From positions 1 to 7,354 of the forward strand of contig PMUF01000591.1 of NCBI GenBank assembly GCA_003167015.1: a DNA stretch of 7,354 nt, written 5' to 3'. This document shows positions 1 through 5,065 of this stretch, one piece after another. The DNA is from Chitinophagaceae bacterium. GTDB lineage: Bacteria; Bacteroidota; Bacteroidia; Chitinophagales; Chitinophagaceae. Every line of letters starts with the position of its first letter. The stretch's first letter is position 1. A program made the translations under genes and the position numbers. Below the pieces are notes generated by a model. It made no database searches and was not told the origin of the DNA. It saw nothing but the letters and a program-made list of their open reading frames with translations.

Positions 1-252
1 TATGATTCGGAAGAGCATATCAATGAAGTGTTCCTGCCGAAGGTCGTGAACGGCGAGCCCCTGTATGTAGGATTTTTTCATACCGGCGCCTACCAGGACC
101 AGATCAGCGGATACGGGGGCATCAAGCATTGCCTGATCCCTTCGCCCAAGCATGTGATCGTGGGGTATGATAAGAATGGCAAGCTGACCGATTGGGTCCA
201 TGCCAAGGAGCAGACCGCGCAAAGCATGTTGAAGATACTGGGCTATCTGTAA
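1..252 (+). CDS. speA: Arginine decarboxylase (PLP, alanine-racemase fold), C-terminal part
   Basis: The reading frame is open from base 1 to the TAA at 250-252 and gives the last 83 residues of a protein cut by the window edge; the GTG at 28 is not the real start. The segment contains VGFFHTGAYQDQISGYGG, then KHCLIPSPKHVIV, and ends in MLKILGYL. This matches the C-terminal barrel of the Bacteroidota arginine decarboxylases of the fold-type III (ornithine/diaminopimelate decarboxylase) family. There the GAYQ stretch carries the aromatic residue that packs at the PLP site across the dimer. By family the enzyme would convert arginine to agmatine in the cytoplasm for polyamine synthesis. The catalytic lysine domain lies outside the window, so substrate is inferred from similarity recalled by eye; another decarboxylase of the same fold is the alternative. 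It is probably co-transcribed with the next gene, 10 nt downstream. Confidence 0.72.
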   Translation, partial: YDSEEHINEVFLPKVVNGEPLYVGFFHTGAYQDQISGYGGIKHCLIPSPKHVIVGYDKNGKLTDWVHAKEQTAQSMLKILGYL

Positions 253-262
253 ACGAGCTGAT

Positions 263-748
263 ATGAAATATACCTTCCTGCTGGCATTGACGGTTGTCCT
301 CATTACCGTCGCGACCCCTTCACGTGCTCAGACCACCGCCGAGGACTCCGTCAGGACTGTTCTGGCCGCACTTTTTACCGGCATAATGAACGCCGATGCC
401 GGAGTGATCCGCCAGGCCTTTACCGATACCGCCGTCTTGCAGTTCGTCGGGGCCGTTAAAGATGCGAATACATCCGTCCTGACGCTTACTATCGATGGCT
501 TTCTGGCCCGCATCGGCAGTTTAGGCAAAGGCGCCGCAGACGAGCGTATTCACATCGACGGGGTGCGGATCGATGGTCCGCTGGCCCTTGTCTGGGCGCC
601 CTATAGCTTTTATCTGAAAGGGAGTTTTAATCATTGCGGGCTCGATACGTTCCAGTTAATCCGGACAGCAGCGGGCTGGAAGATCCAATACGTCATGTAT
701 ACCGGTAGGAAAGACGCTTGTCCTGCCGGCACGCCCGATGCGCCTTAG
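263..748 (+). CDS. Secreted NTF2-like (SnoaL/lumazine-binding-like) protein
   Basis: A 161-residue protein with a signal peptide: Lys2, a hydrophobic run at residues 5-18, and a likely signal peptidase I site after SRA22, before Gln23. The mature part is a single cone-shaped alpha+beta NTF2-like domain. Helical residues 25-60 (EDSVRTVLAALFTGIMNAD, then IRQAF) resemble the opening of this superfamily. The C-terminal strands carry ALVWAPYSFYLKG, HCGLDTFQLIRTAAGWKI and a closing YVMYTGRKDAC. The HCG plus F-x-L-x-R-T-x-x-GWKI pattern is typical of the 'nuclear transport factor 2 family' proteins common in Bacteroidota. No catalytic function can be assigned. Cys125 and Cys153 could form a disulfide after export. 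The ATG follows the decarboxylase stop by 10 nt without a Shine-Dalgarno, as usual for the phylum. Its stop codon overlaps that of the convergent gene by 4 nt. Confidence 0.8.
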   Translation: MKYTFLLALTVVLITVATPSRAQTTAEDSVRTVLAALFTGIMNADAGVIRQAFTDTAVLQFVGAVKDANTSVLTLTIDGFLARIGSLGKGAADERIHIDGVRIDGPLALVWAPYSFYLKGSFNHCGLDTFQLIRTAAGWKIQYVMYTGRKDACPAGTPDAP

Positions 749-2016
749 TGCTTCATCCGGTACTTTCTGTTGACCTTGGGATTGTCGAAATAGGCGTTCA
801 ACTGTTCTTCGGTCATGCCGACTGTCTCGTCCAGCGGAACGTCGATCAACTGGACCTGAGTCTGCTTTAACTCAGTTTTCAGGTTACCGATCTTTTTGAC
901 GATGTCGGGATCTTTTTCTCCCACCAGCGCATTGTCGCGCATGGTATAGTCCAACCTTTTGATTGAACTGCGGACGAGGGTGGCCTGGTTTTGCTCGGCC
1001 GTCAGGGGAGGAGCGACGGTTTCCTTGACCGGCACCATGGTCACACCTACGCTGGGCAGGATGGCGCCCGTAGTCAGAGAGTTGGTACTGGTGGCAATCG
1101 TTCCGCCCAGGGCAGTCGTCGCTGTCCCCATATCGAAGTCGGTCCGGGTATGATTGGTATGTTTGACCTTCCTGTCCAGCTGATAGAAAGCATATTTCAG
1201 CCGCAGGATATATGTCCGGTAATTTTTCAGGGTGAGATTGTAATCGACCATTTCGTAGGGATAGTTGAGAGCATCCTTGACATAGATACGGATCGTGGCC
1301 GTATCGTGCGCGAATATTTTATTGGTACCCACAAAGTATAACAAGAGCAGGCGCTGCTTGGCGGAATCCGATTCCTTAACAAAATCATAGGGCGGAGACC
1401 AGGTAAAGTCATCATCACAGGCCTTGACATCCGATTTGGTCTTGATGGGGGTGCTGGAATAGAAGTTGATATTTTCTATCGGGTAAGTACCTGTTTCGCA
1501 CTGCACGCGAAAGCTGATGGTATCCCCTTCCTCTACATACAGGACGTTACTGACGGTGGGTTTGACGTGGGAAGGGATAATCTCGGTGGTAAAAAAGACG
1601 ATCGTAAAGGCGGTGTCTAATTTATCATTGGGGTTATTCAGATTTTGTACCCCGATATTGACCTTGTATTCGTAGTCGTATTTCAATCTTCCGGAAAGGA
1701 AGAAGGACTTGTCCGCTTTGAAGGATAGCAGCCCGTTCTCCCGGATCTTCATGCCTACCGGCGCATTCCGCATATAAAAGAAGTACTTACTGGGATCCCT
1801 GTTGATTTCCAGCTGATAGGTCAGCGTGGAATCCACATGCAAGGTGAAATAGGGGTTAAGGTTACGTATCCTCAGGGAGTCTTCGCCCTTTGCAGCTGTA
1901 TCCGACAGCGGAAGGGGGACACGAAATGTCGGAACCTGAGAAAATCCCTTGCCCGAGACGACAACACCAGCCCATACGAATAGCCAAAGCCTTATTACGA
2001 CCGAAGGTTTAATCAT
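745..2016 (-). CDS. Secreted two-domain beta-sandwich protein of unknown function
   Basis: I place the start at the ATG at 2014-2016, giving 423 residues. The open frame continues upstream to a TTG at 2166, but that region overlaps the terminator of the preceding gene and encodes no signal peptide. From Met1 there is a good one: Lys3 and Arg9, then a hydrophobic run WLFVWAGVVV, ending near GFSQ27. Residues about 55-145 look like an Ig/cadherin-like sandwich (APVGMKIRENGLLSF followed by alternating strand patterns). Residues about 150-248 look like a second one (VLYVEEGDTISFRV, then DDFTWSPPYDF, ending ATIRIYVKDA). Cys173 and Cys200 sit in the second domain. A Tyr/Lys-rich strand or helix (257-292) leads to an uncharged Gly/Ala/Thr/Ser stretch (297-329). 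The tail is helical and charged (340-392). No enzyme motif is visible. Likely periplasmic or surface-exposed structural or adhesive role; I do not recognise a named family. Confidence 0.72.
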   Translation of the reverse strand: MIKPSVVIRLWLFVWAGVVVSGKGFSQVPTFRVPLPLSDTAAKGEDSLRIRNLNPYFTLHVDSTLTYQLEINRDPSKYFFYMRNAPVGMKIRENGLLSFKADKSFFLSGRLKYDYEYKVNIGVQNLNNPNDKLDTAFTIVFFTTEIIPSHVKPTVSNVLYVEEGDTISFRVQCETGTYPIENINFYSSTPIKTKSDVKACDDDFTWSPPYDFVKESDSAKQRLLLLYFVGTNKIFAHDTATIRIYVKDALNYPYEMVDYNLTLKNYRTYILRLKYAFYQLDRKVKHTNHTRTDFDMGTATTALGGTIATSTNSLTTGAILPSVGVTMVPVKETVAPPLTAEQNQATLVRSSIKRLDYTMRDNALVGEKDPDIVKKIGNLKTELKQTQVQLIDVPLDETVGMTEEQLNAYFDNPKVNRKYRMKH

Positions 2017-2048
2017 ATTCTTGGATAAAAAATGGGTTATTTTTTGAG

Positions 2049-2063
2049 CCGGACTACGTCCGG
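2049..2063. repeat. Short GC-rich hairpin in the leader of the secreted-protein gene
   Basis: CCGGAC-TAC-GTCCGG is a perfect 6-bp inverted repeat with a 3-nt loop. It lies 33 nt upstream of the proposed ATG at 2016, on the minus strand. It is followed by an A-run rather than a T-run in that transcript, so it is not an intrinsic terminator. It would fold in the 5' leader if transcription starts upstream of it. Confidence 0.4.
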
Positions 2064-2085
2064 GGAGCCCGAAATTAAAACAATC

Positions 2086-2122
2086 AGCCCTAAAAATATA
2101 TAACAAAATTGAATTTAGGGCT
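2086..2122 (-). promoter_or_regulatory. 9-bp dyad around AT-rich core: possible operator/promoter of the secreted-protein gene
   Basis: AGCCCTAAA (2086-2094) and TTTAGGGCT (2114-2122) are perfect 9-bp inverted repeats separated by a 19-nt AT-rich core. The core read on the minus strand contains TTTTG and TATATATTTT, the kind of elements seen in Bacteroidota promoters. No TTTG/TAnnTTTG pair with canonical spacing is present. Its location between the upstream terminator and the proposed start at 2016 fits a promoter with a bound regulator. This is inference from symmetry and position only. Confidence 0.35.
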
Positions 2123-2164
2123 TTATGACGGGCAGAAAGGACGCCAAACGACAGGAGGCATAGC

Positions 2165-2198
2165 AAAAGGCCGGCTCATCCTGACGATGAGACCGGCC
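2165..2198 (-). terminator. Intrinsic terminator of the small heat-shock gene
   Basis: GGCCGGCTCATC (2169-2180) pairs with GATGAG-CCGGCC (2186-2198) with one bulged A and a 5-nt loop, giving a 12-bp stem. In the minus-strand transcript the stem is followed directly by four T's (2168-2165). It ends the transcript of the gene at 2286-2717 and separates it from the next minus-strand gene. It also argues against a translation start at 2166 for that gene. Confidence 0.8.
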
Positions 2199-2212
2199 CC
2201 TGTTATTCAACC

Positions 2213-2238
2213 AAAACCAACCGACTACTAAAACCAAC
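2213..2238. repeat. AAAACCAAC direct repeat, 17-bp period, in the hsp20 3' UTR
   Basis: The 9-mer AAAACCAAC occurs at 2213-2221 and 2230-2238, between the stop of the small heat-shock gene and its terminator. In the minus-strand transcript it reads GTTGGTTTT twice. No function is evident; the spacing could be chance in a low-complexity A/C stretch. Confidence 0.35.
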
Positions 2239-2285
2239 TATCGTTATCGGATCAATGTCCGTGTCGGCGACAGACCATCCGATGA

Positions 2286-2717
2286 TTACTGGATCGTGAT
2301 CTGTTTGGCGGCATCCTTCACCTGTTCTTTCTTAGGCAGGAGAAGTTTCAGCACACCGTTGTCATACTTAGCCTGAATGGCGCTGCTGTCGATCTTGTCG
2401 TCCAGATTGAAGCTGCGTTTGAAGCTCCGGAAAGAAAATTCTTTGCGTACGGTCTTGTAGTCTTCCGTCTTGGTTTCTTCCTTCTTTTCAAAGCTGATGG
2501 TCAGCTGGCCATTGTCTACAGCTATCTTGAAGTCTTCTTTGCTACGACCGGGAGCGCTGAGTTCCAGGTGATAGGCATCGGCCGTTTCATGAATGTTTAC
2601 CGGGGGAAAACCGAAACCTTCTTCTTTTCCGAGACCGGCAGGAAAACCCTGGAAAAATTCATCCACAAAATGGGAGAGACTTCTCTGTCCGTTGTTGTTA
2701 ACTTTTACGAGTGTCAT
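2286..2717 (-). CDS. hsp20: Small heat-shock protein, Hsp20/alpha-crystallin family
   Basis: A 143-residue cytoplasmic chaperone of typical bacterial sHSP size. These proteins form oligomers that hold unfolding proteins in a refoldable state without using ATP. The short N-terminal arm (residues 1-37) includes HFVDEFFQGF, an aromatic substrate- and oligomer-contact segment. The alpha-crystallin domain runs about 38-130: PPVNIHETADAYHLELSAPG (strands 2-3), QLTISFEKKEE, EFSFRSFKRSFNLDD, and the hallmark A-x-x-x-x-G-V-L motif seen as AKYDNGVLKLLLPK. The C-terminal I-x-I anchor is present as I140-T-I142. All core elements are intact, so it should be functional. It is monocistronic: a divergent spacer lies upstream and its own hairpin terminator downstream. 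Heat or stress control is expected from the family; a dyad in its promoter region is listed separately. Confidence 0.95.
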   Translation of the reverse strand: MTLVKVNNNGQRSLSHFVDEFFQGFPAGLGKEEGFGFPPVNIHETADAYHLELSAPGRSKEDFKIAVDNGQLTISFEKKEETKTEDYKTVRKEFSFRSFKRSFNLDDKIDSSAIQAKYDNGVLKLLLPKKEQVKDAAKQITIQ

Positions 2718-2745
2718 AATCTTGCTTATTTGAGTTATTTAATTT

Positions 2746-2772
2746 CGTTTGACGGATTGGATGGAACAAACG
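2746..2772 (-). promoter_or_regulatory. CGTTTG-N15-CAAACG dyad upstream of hsp20
   Basis: CGTTTG (2746-2751) and CAAACG (2767-2772) are perfect 6-bp inverted repeats with centres 21 bp (two helical turns) apart. They lie 29-55 bp upstream of the heat-shock gene ATG at 2717. The distal arm supplies a TTTG in the minus orientation, but no TAnnTTTG box follows at the usual distance. It could be an operator for a dimeric regulator. It does not match the CIRCE element of HrcA. Weak, symmetry-based call. Confidence 0.3.
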
Positions 2773-2927
2773 GCATACCATCCGGCCGGGAGGCCCTTTG
2801 GCCCGTTATTTTGTCAAGAATGAGCGCGATTTAGTGACACCTTTGCAGGTCAAGAGTAATTTGGGTGACAGAATAGCATTTTTATGAGGGAGGTCGGTTT
2901 GGGATAGGGTGGAGAGAACTTTTTGTC

Positions 2928-2935
2928 TATTTTTG
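2928..2935 (+). promoter_or_regulatory. Candidate -7 box (TATTTTTG) of the bacilliredoxin gene
   Basis: TATTTTTG fits the Bacteroidota -7 consensus TAnnTTTG exactly and lies 26 bp before the ATG at 2962, predicting a leader of about 20 nt. The nearest upstream TTTG (2898-2901) is 26 bp away, longer than the usual spacing of about 17-23, so the -33 element is weak or absent. The surrounding T-rich sequence makes a chance match possible. Confidence 0.4.
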
Positions 2936-2961
2936 TGTTTCTTATCTAAAATTCTAAAAAA

Positions 2962-3375
2962 ATGTATCCACAGGAAATAGTATTACCGATGAAGGAGCAG
3001 TTAACCGACAACGGTTTCCAGGAGCTCCTGACTTCCACTGAAGTCGATGATCAATTACAGAAGACGGGGACGACCCTGGTGATGGTGAATTCTGTCTGCG
3101 GTTGTAGTGCCGGTTCTGCCCGGCCGGGCGTTTTGATGGCGGTGGCCAATGGCGCCAAAAAGCCGGATTATCTGACCACCAGCTTTGCCGGTTTTGATAT
3201 GGAAGCGATAGGGAAGATCCGCGAGCATCTGTTGCCTTATCCGCCGTCTTCTCCGGCCATTGCACTGTTCAAGGATGGTAAATTGGTGCATTTGATCGAG
3301 CGCCACCAGATCGAAGGCCGTCCTGCCCAGCTGATCGCCCATAATTTAATCGCAGCGTTCGAGGAATACTGCTGA
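2962..3375 (+). CDS. Bacilliredoxin, BrxA/BrxB (YphP/YqiW) family
   Basis: A 137-residue protein, the usual length for this DUF1094 family of thioredoxin-fold proteins. The diagnostic segment is VMVNSVCGCSAGSARPG, with the CXC active site at Cys46-Gly47-Cys48. The conserved C-terminal half has PYPPSSPAIALFKDGKLVHLIERHQIEGR, including the cis-Pro-type 'SSPAIALF' strand and the ERHxIEGR signature. In Bacillus, BrxA/BrxB remove bacillithiol from S-bacillithiolated proteins after oxidative stress; weak disulfide-isomerase activity has been reported for YphP. Homologues with the same motif occur in many Bacteroidota. The protein ends in Cys137, an extra thiol close to the C-terminus. It has no signal peptide, so it is cytoplasmic. 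It is a single-gene unit: TATTTTTG box upstream, strong terminator 31 nt downstream. It is divergent from the heat-shock gene. Confidence 0.92.
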   Translation: MYPQEIVLPMKEQLTDNGFQELLTSTEVDDQLQKTGTTLVMVNSVCGCSAGSARPGVLMAVANGAKKPDYLTTSFAGFDMEAIGKIREHLLPYPPSSPAIALFKDGKLVHLIERHQIEGRPAQLIAHNLIAAFEEYC

Positions 3376-3406
3376 TTTCCCCCTGTTTTCGCGGGAAGCA
3401 CCTTAT

Positions 3407-3454
3407 AAAAGAGGTCGCCGGTACATACGTGTACGCAGGCGACCTCTTTTTTTT
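3407..3454 (+). terminator. Strong intrinsic terminator after the bacilliredoxin gene
   Basis: AAAAGAGGTCGCC (3407-3419) pairs perfectly with GGCGACCTCTTTT (3438-3450), a 13-bp stem followed by a T-run through 3454 (8 T's from 3447). The 18-nt loop contains GTAC twice and can close a small inner stem. The four A's before the stem give four T's on the other strand, so it could act in both directions, though no minus-strand gene approaches it. Confidence 0.93.
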
Positions 3455-3490
3455 CGCCTGTACGATGTCAGCCATTTGGTCGCCCACAGG

Positions 3491-3531
3491 ATATTCACAT
3501 CGATCAAACTGGTTTTTAGGAATATTCACAT
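3491..3531. repeat. ATATTCACAT direct repeat, 31-bp period
   Basis: The 10-mer ATATTCACAT occurs at 3491-3500 and again at 3522-3531. Both copies are preceded by AGG, with one extra A in the second. The 31-bp period is close to three helical turns, which would put both copies on the same DNA face. Confidence 0.6.
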
Positions 3532-3554
3532 TTGGGGATAAGCTATAGAATGCA

Positions 3555-3584
3555 GGAATAATGTGCATTTGAGCGGAATAATGT
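3555..3584. repeat. GGAATAATGT direct repeat, 20-bp period
   Basis: The 10-mer GGAATAATGT occurs at 3555-3564 and 3575-3584, a period of about two helical turns. The second copy runs into the left arm of the palindrome at 3582-3597. Confidence 0.6.
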
Positions 3585-3597
3585 TCCCCGTGGAACA
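3582..3597. promoter_or_regulatory. parS-like 16-bp palindrome (ParB/Noc-type site), one mismatch
   Basis: TGTTCCCCGTGGAACA differs at one base (position 7, C for A) from the perfect palindrome TGTTCCACGTGGAACA, a known form of the chromosomal parS site bound by ParB. The change breaks the central CACGTG, so affinity may be reduced. A further right half-site GTGGAAC sits at 3603-3609, 13 bp after the one at 3590-3596. It could instead be an operator for lgt or a chance palindrome. Confidence 0.35.
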
Positions 3598-3643
3598 CTT
3601 TTGTGGAACGAGAATGCCCAATATTTAGTATGATGTGGAAAAT

Positions 3644-3651
3644 TAATTTTG
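3644..3651 (+). promoter_or_regulatory. TAATTTTG, alternative -7 box upstream of lgt
   Basis: Exact fit to TAnnTTTG, 87 bp before the lgt ATG. No TTTG lies at a suitable upstream distance. It would give a leader of about 80 nt. Less well placed than the box at 3708-3715. Confidence 0.25.
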
Positions 3652-3707
3652 GTAGTGGGGAGATAAAGGGGCTTTTAATGAGGATGTTTTTGTTCGGGAT
3701 TTTAATG

Positions 3708-3715
3708 TACGTTTG
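3708..3715 (+). promoter_or_regulatory. TACGTTTG, candidate -7 box of lgt
   Basis: Exact fit to the Bacteroidota -7 consensus TAnnTTTG, 23 bp before the ATG at 3739. An upstream TTTG at 3689-3692 is 15 bp away, slightly shorter than usual. Transcription would begin around 3720, giving a short leader without a Shine-Dalgarno. Confidence 0.42.
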
Positions 3716-3738
3716 CGCATAGCATCATCAGCCTGACT

Positions 3739-5064
3739 ATGTATCCCAATCTTTATTACGCCTTTAAAGATCTGTTCGGAATATCCCTGCCGTTCCTGCG
3801 CTTTGTCAATTCTTTTGGCTTTTTCGTGGCTTTATCCTTCATTGGCGCAGCCGTTACGCTGACCTGGGAATTGCTGCGCAAGGAGAGGGAAGGGGTTTTG
3901 CATTACCGTGAAGAAATGGTCTGGATAGGCAAACCGGCCAGCCCGACCGAACTGCTGCTGAATTTCATTCTGGGCTTTATCCTGGGCTTTAAGTTGATAG
4001 GGCTGTTTATTTCCTCCAGTGCACTGACGGCCAACGTACAGGATTATATTCTCTCCGGGGAAGGCAGTCTTCCGTTCGGTTTACTGGTGGGATTGTTGTT
4101 CGCAGGACTGAAATGGTATGAAAAGAACAAACAGAAGCTGCCCCAGCCCCAGGAGAAGAAGGTGCGGATCTGGCCTCACGACAGGGTAGGGGATTTGACC
4201 ATTTTCGCTTTTGTCTTTGGGTTCCTGGGCGCCAAGATCTTCAACAGCTTCGAAACATGGAGCGATTTCGTCAAAGACCCGATGGGCTCTCTCTTTTCCT
4301 TCAGCGGGCTGACCTTTTATGGTGGGCTGATCTGCGCAGCCCTGGCCATCTGGTATTATGCCCGGAAACACGGCATCGGCTTCTGGCAACTGAATGATGC
4401 TACCGCACCAGGGCTGATGCTGGCCTATGCCATCGGCAGGATCGGGTGCCAGGTATCCGGCGACGGCGACTGGGGTATCCTCAACAGCGCCTATTATACC
4501 ACTCCGGACGGCAAGCCCGCCCTGGCACAACCCGGTGACTATGATCGCATTATCCATCAATACCAGGAGAACTACCTGCCCCAGTTCGGCGGGCTGGATA
4601 AAATCCCGCATCTGTCGGTAAAAGCCCCTTCTTTCCTTCCCGACTGGCTTTTCGCCTATTCCTATCCCCATAATGTCATTATGGAGGGAGCCCGTATCCC
4701 CGGATGCGATGGCAACCAATATTGCAACCAACTGCCTATCCCTGTCTTTCCCACCCCTTTTTATGAGACCCTGACCTGCCTGGTGCTCTTTTTCTTCCTC
4801 TGGTCGATCCGCAAACGGCTGAAGACGCCCGGTAAACTTTTCGCCGTCTATCTCATTCTGAATGGAATCGAGCGATTCCTGATCGAACACATCCGGGTGA
4901 ACAGCAAATACGACATCTTCGGCTTTCACCCCACCCAGGCCGAGCTGATCTCTTCCGGATTGGTGATAGCAGGCGTAGCTATTCTGCTGGTCCTCAACAA
5001 AAAGAAATCCTCCGCGCCTCCTGTCGGCCCGGACACGCCTGTGCCCAGTCCCGATTTTTCATGA
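3739..5064 (+). CDS. lgt: Prolipoprotein diacylglyceryl transferase, long Bacteroidota type
   Basis: A 441-residue inner-membrane protein; the E. coli enzyme has 291. Lgt moves diacylglycerol from phosphatidylglycerol to the lipobox cysteine of prolipoproteins. Hydrophobic segments lie near residues 20-45, 72-93, 111-126, 152-170, 188-208, 222-236, 341-357, 367-383 and 403-419. The signature is visible in order: TFYGGLICA (192-200), GRIGCQVSGDGDWG (233-246), FPTPFYE (337-343), and GIERFLIEHIR (376-386) followed by HPTQAELIS (397-405). Relative to the E. coli motifs, His103 is replaced by Tyr194, Asn146 by Cys237 and Glu151 by Asp242; Arg143 (here Arg234) and the closing Arg (386) are kept. 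An extra soluble loop of about 85 residues (248-335), with Cys323 and Cys329, follows the signature. The tail is charged and Pro/Ser-rich. The substitutions may be normal for this phylum or mark a divergent paralogue. Confidence 0.9.
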   Translation: MYPNLYYAFKDLFGISLPFLRFVNSFGFFVALSFIGAAVTLTWELLRKEREGVLHYREEMVWIGKPASPTELLLNFILGFILGFKLIGLFISSSALTANVQDYILSGEGSLPFGLLVGLLFAGLKWYEKNKQKLPQPQEKKVRIWPHDRVGDLTIFAFVFGFLGAKIFNSFETWSDFVKDPMGSLFSFSGLTFYGGLICAALAIWYYARKHGIGFWQLNDATAPGLMLAYAIGRIGCQVSGDGDWGILNSAYYTTPDGKPALAQPGDYDRIIHQYQENYLPQFGGLDKIPHLSVKAPSFLPDWLFAYSYPHNVIMEGARIPGCDGNQYCNQLPIPVFPTPFYETLTCLVLFFFLWSIRKRLKTPGKLFAVYLILNGIERFLIEHIRVNSKYDIFGFHPTQAELISSGLVIAGVAILLVLNKKKSSAPPVGPDTPVPSPDFS

Positions 5065-5065
5065 G

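Larger units (their letters stand above)
3376..3738. other. 363-bp non-coding region between the bacilliredoxin gene and lgt
   Basis: No credible gene lies here. The open minus-strand frame running through it crosses the 13-bp terminator stem and extends into the bacilliredoxin coding region, so I do not accept it. The region holds the terminator, two pairs of 10-bp direct repeats, a parS-like palindrome and two TAnnTTTG boxes, each listed separately. The right part (about 3610-3715) is rich in A/T and G/T, as expected of a promoter region. Confidence 0.7.

Noticed and set aside
991..1341. 116-codon plus-strand frame
   Set aside because: Antisense to the C-terminal half of the secreted-protein gene; no signal peptide, domain or promoter of its own.
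2792..2803. GGCC-CTTT-GGCC inverted repeat upstream of hsp20
   Set aside because: Only 4-bp arms and no T-run; too short to support a function, and GGCC is self-complementary so such matches are frequent.
2568..2834. 88-codon plus-strand frame over the start of the heat-shock gene
   Set aside because: Its first half is antisense to a clear Hsp20 coding region and the rest lies in the divergent promoter spacer.
3269..3598. 109-codon minus-strand frame through the gap before lgt
   Set aside because: It reads straight through the 13-bp terminator stem and T-run and into the antisense of the bacilliredoxin gene, and its start lies in the palindrome. No domain.
4081..4929. 282-codon open frame on the minus strand
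   Set aside because: It lies fully inside lgt in the same codon register, so it stays open simply because lgt rarely uses TTA, CTA or TCA codons. Its translation has no recognisable domain, while the sense strand has clear Lgt motifs.
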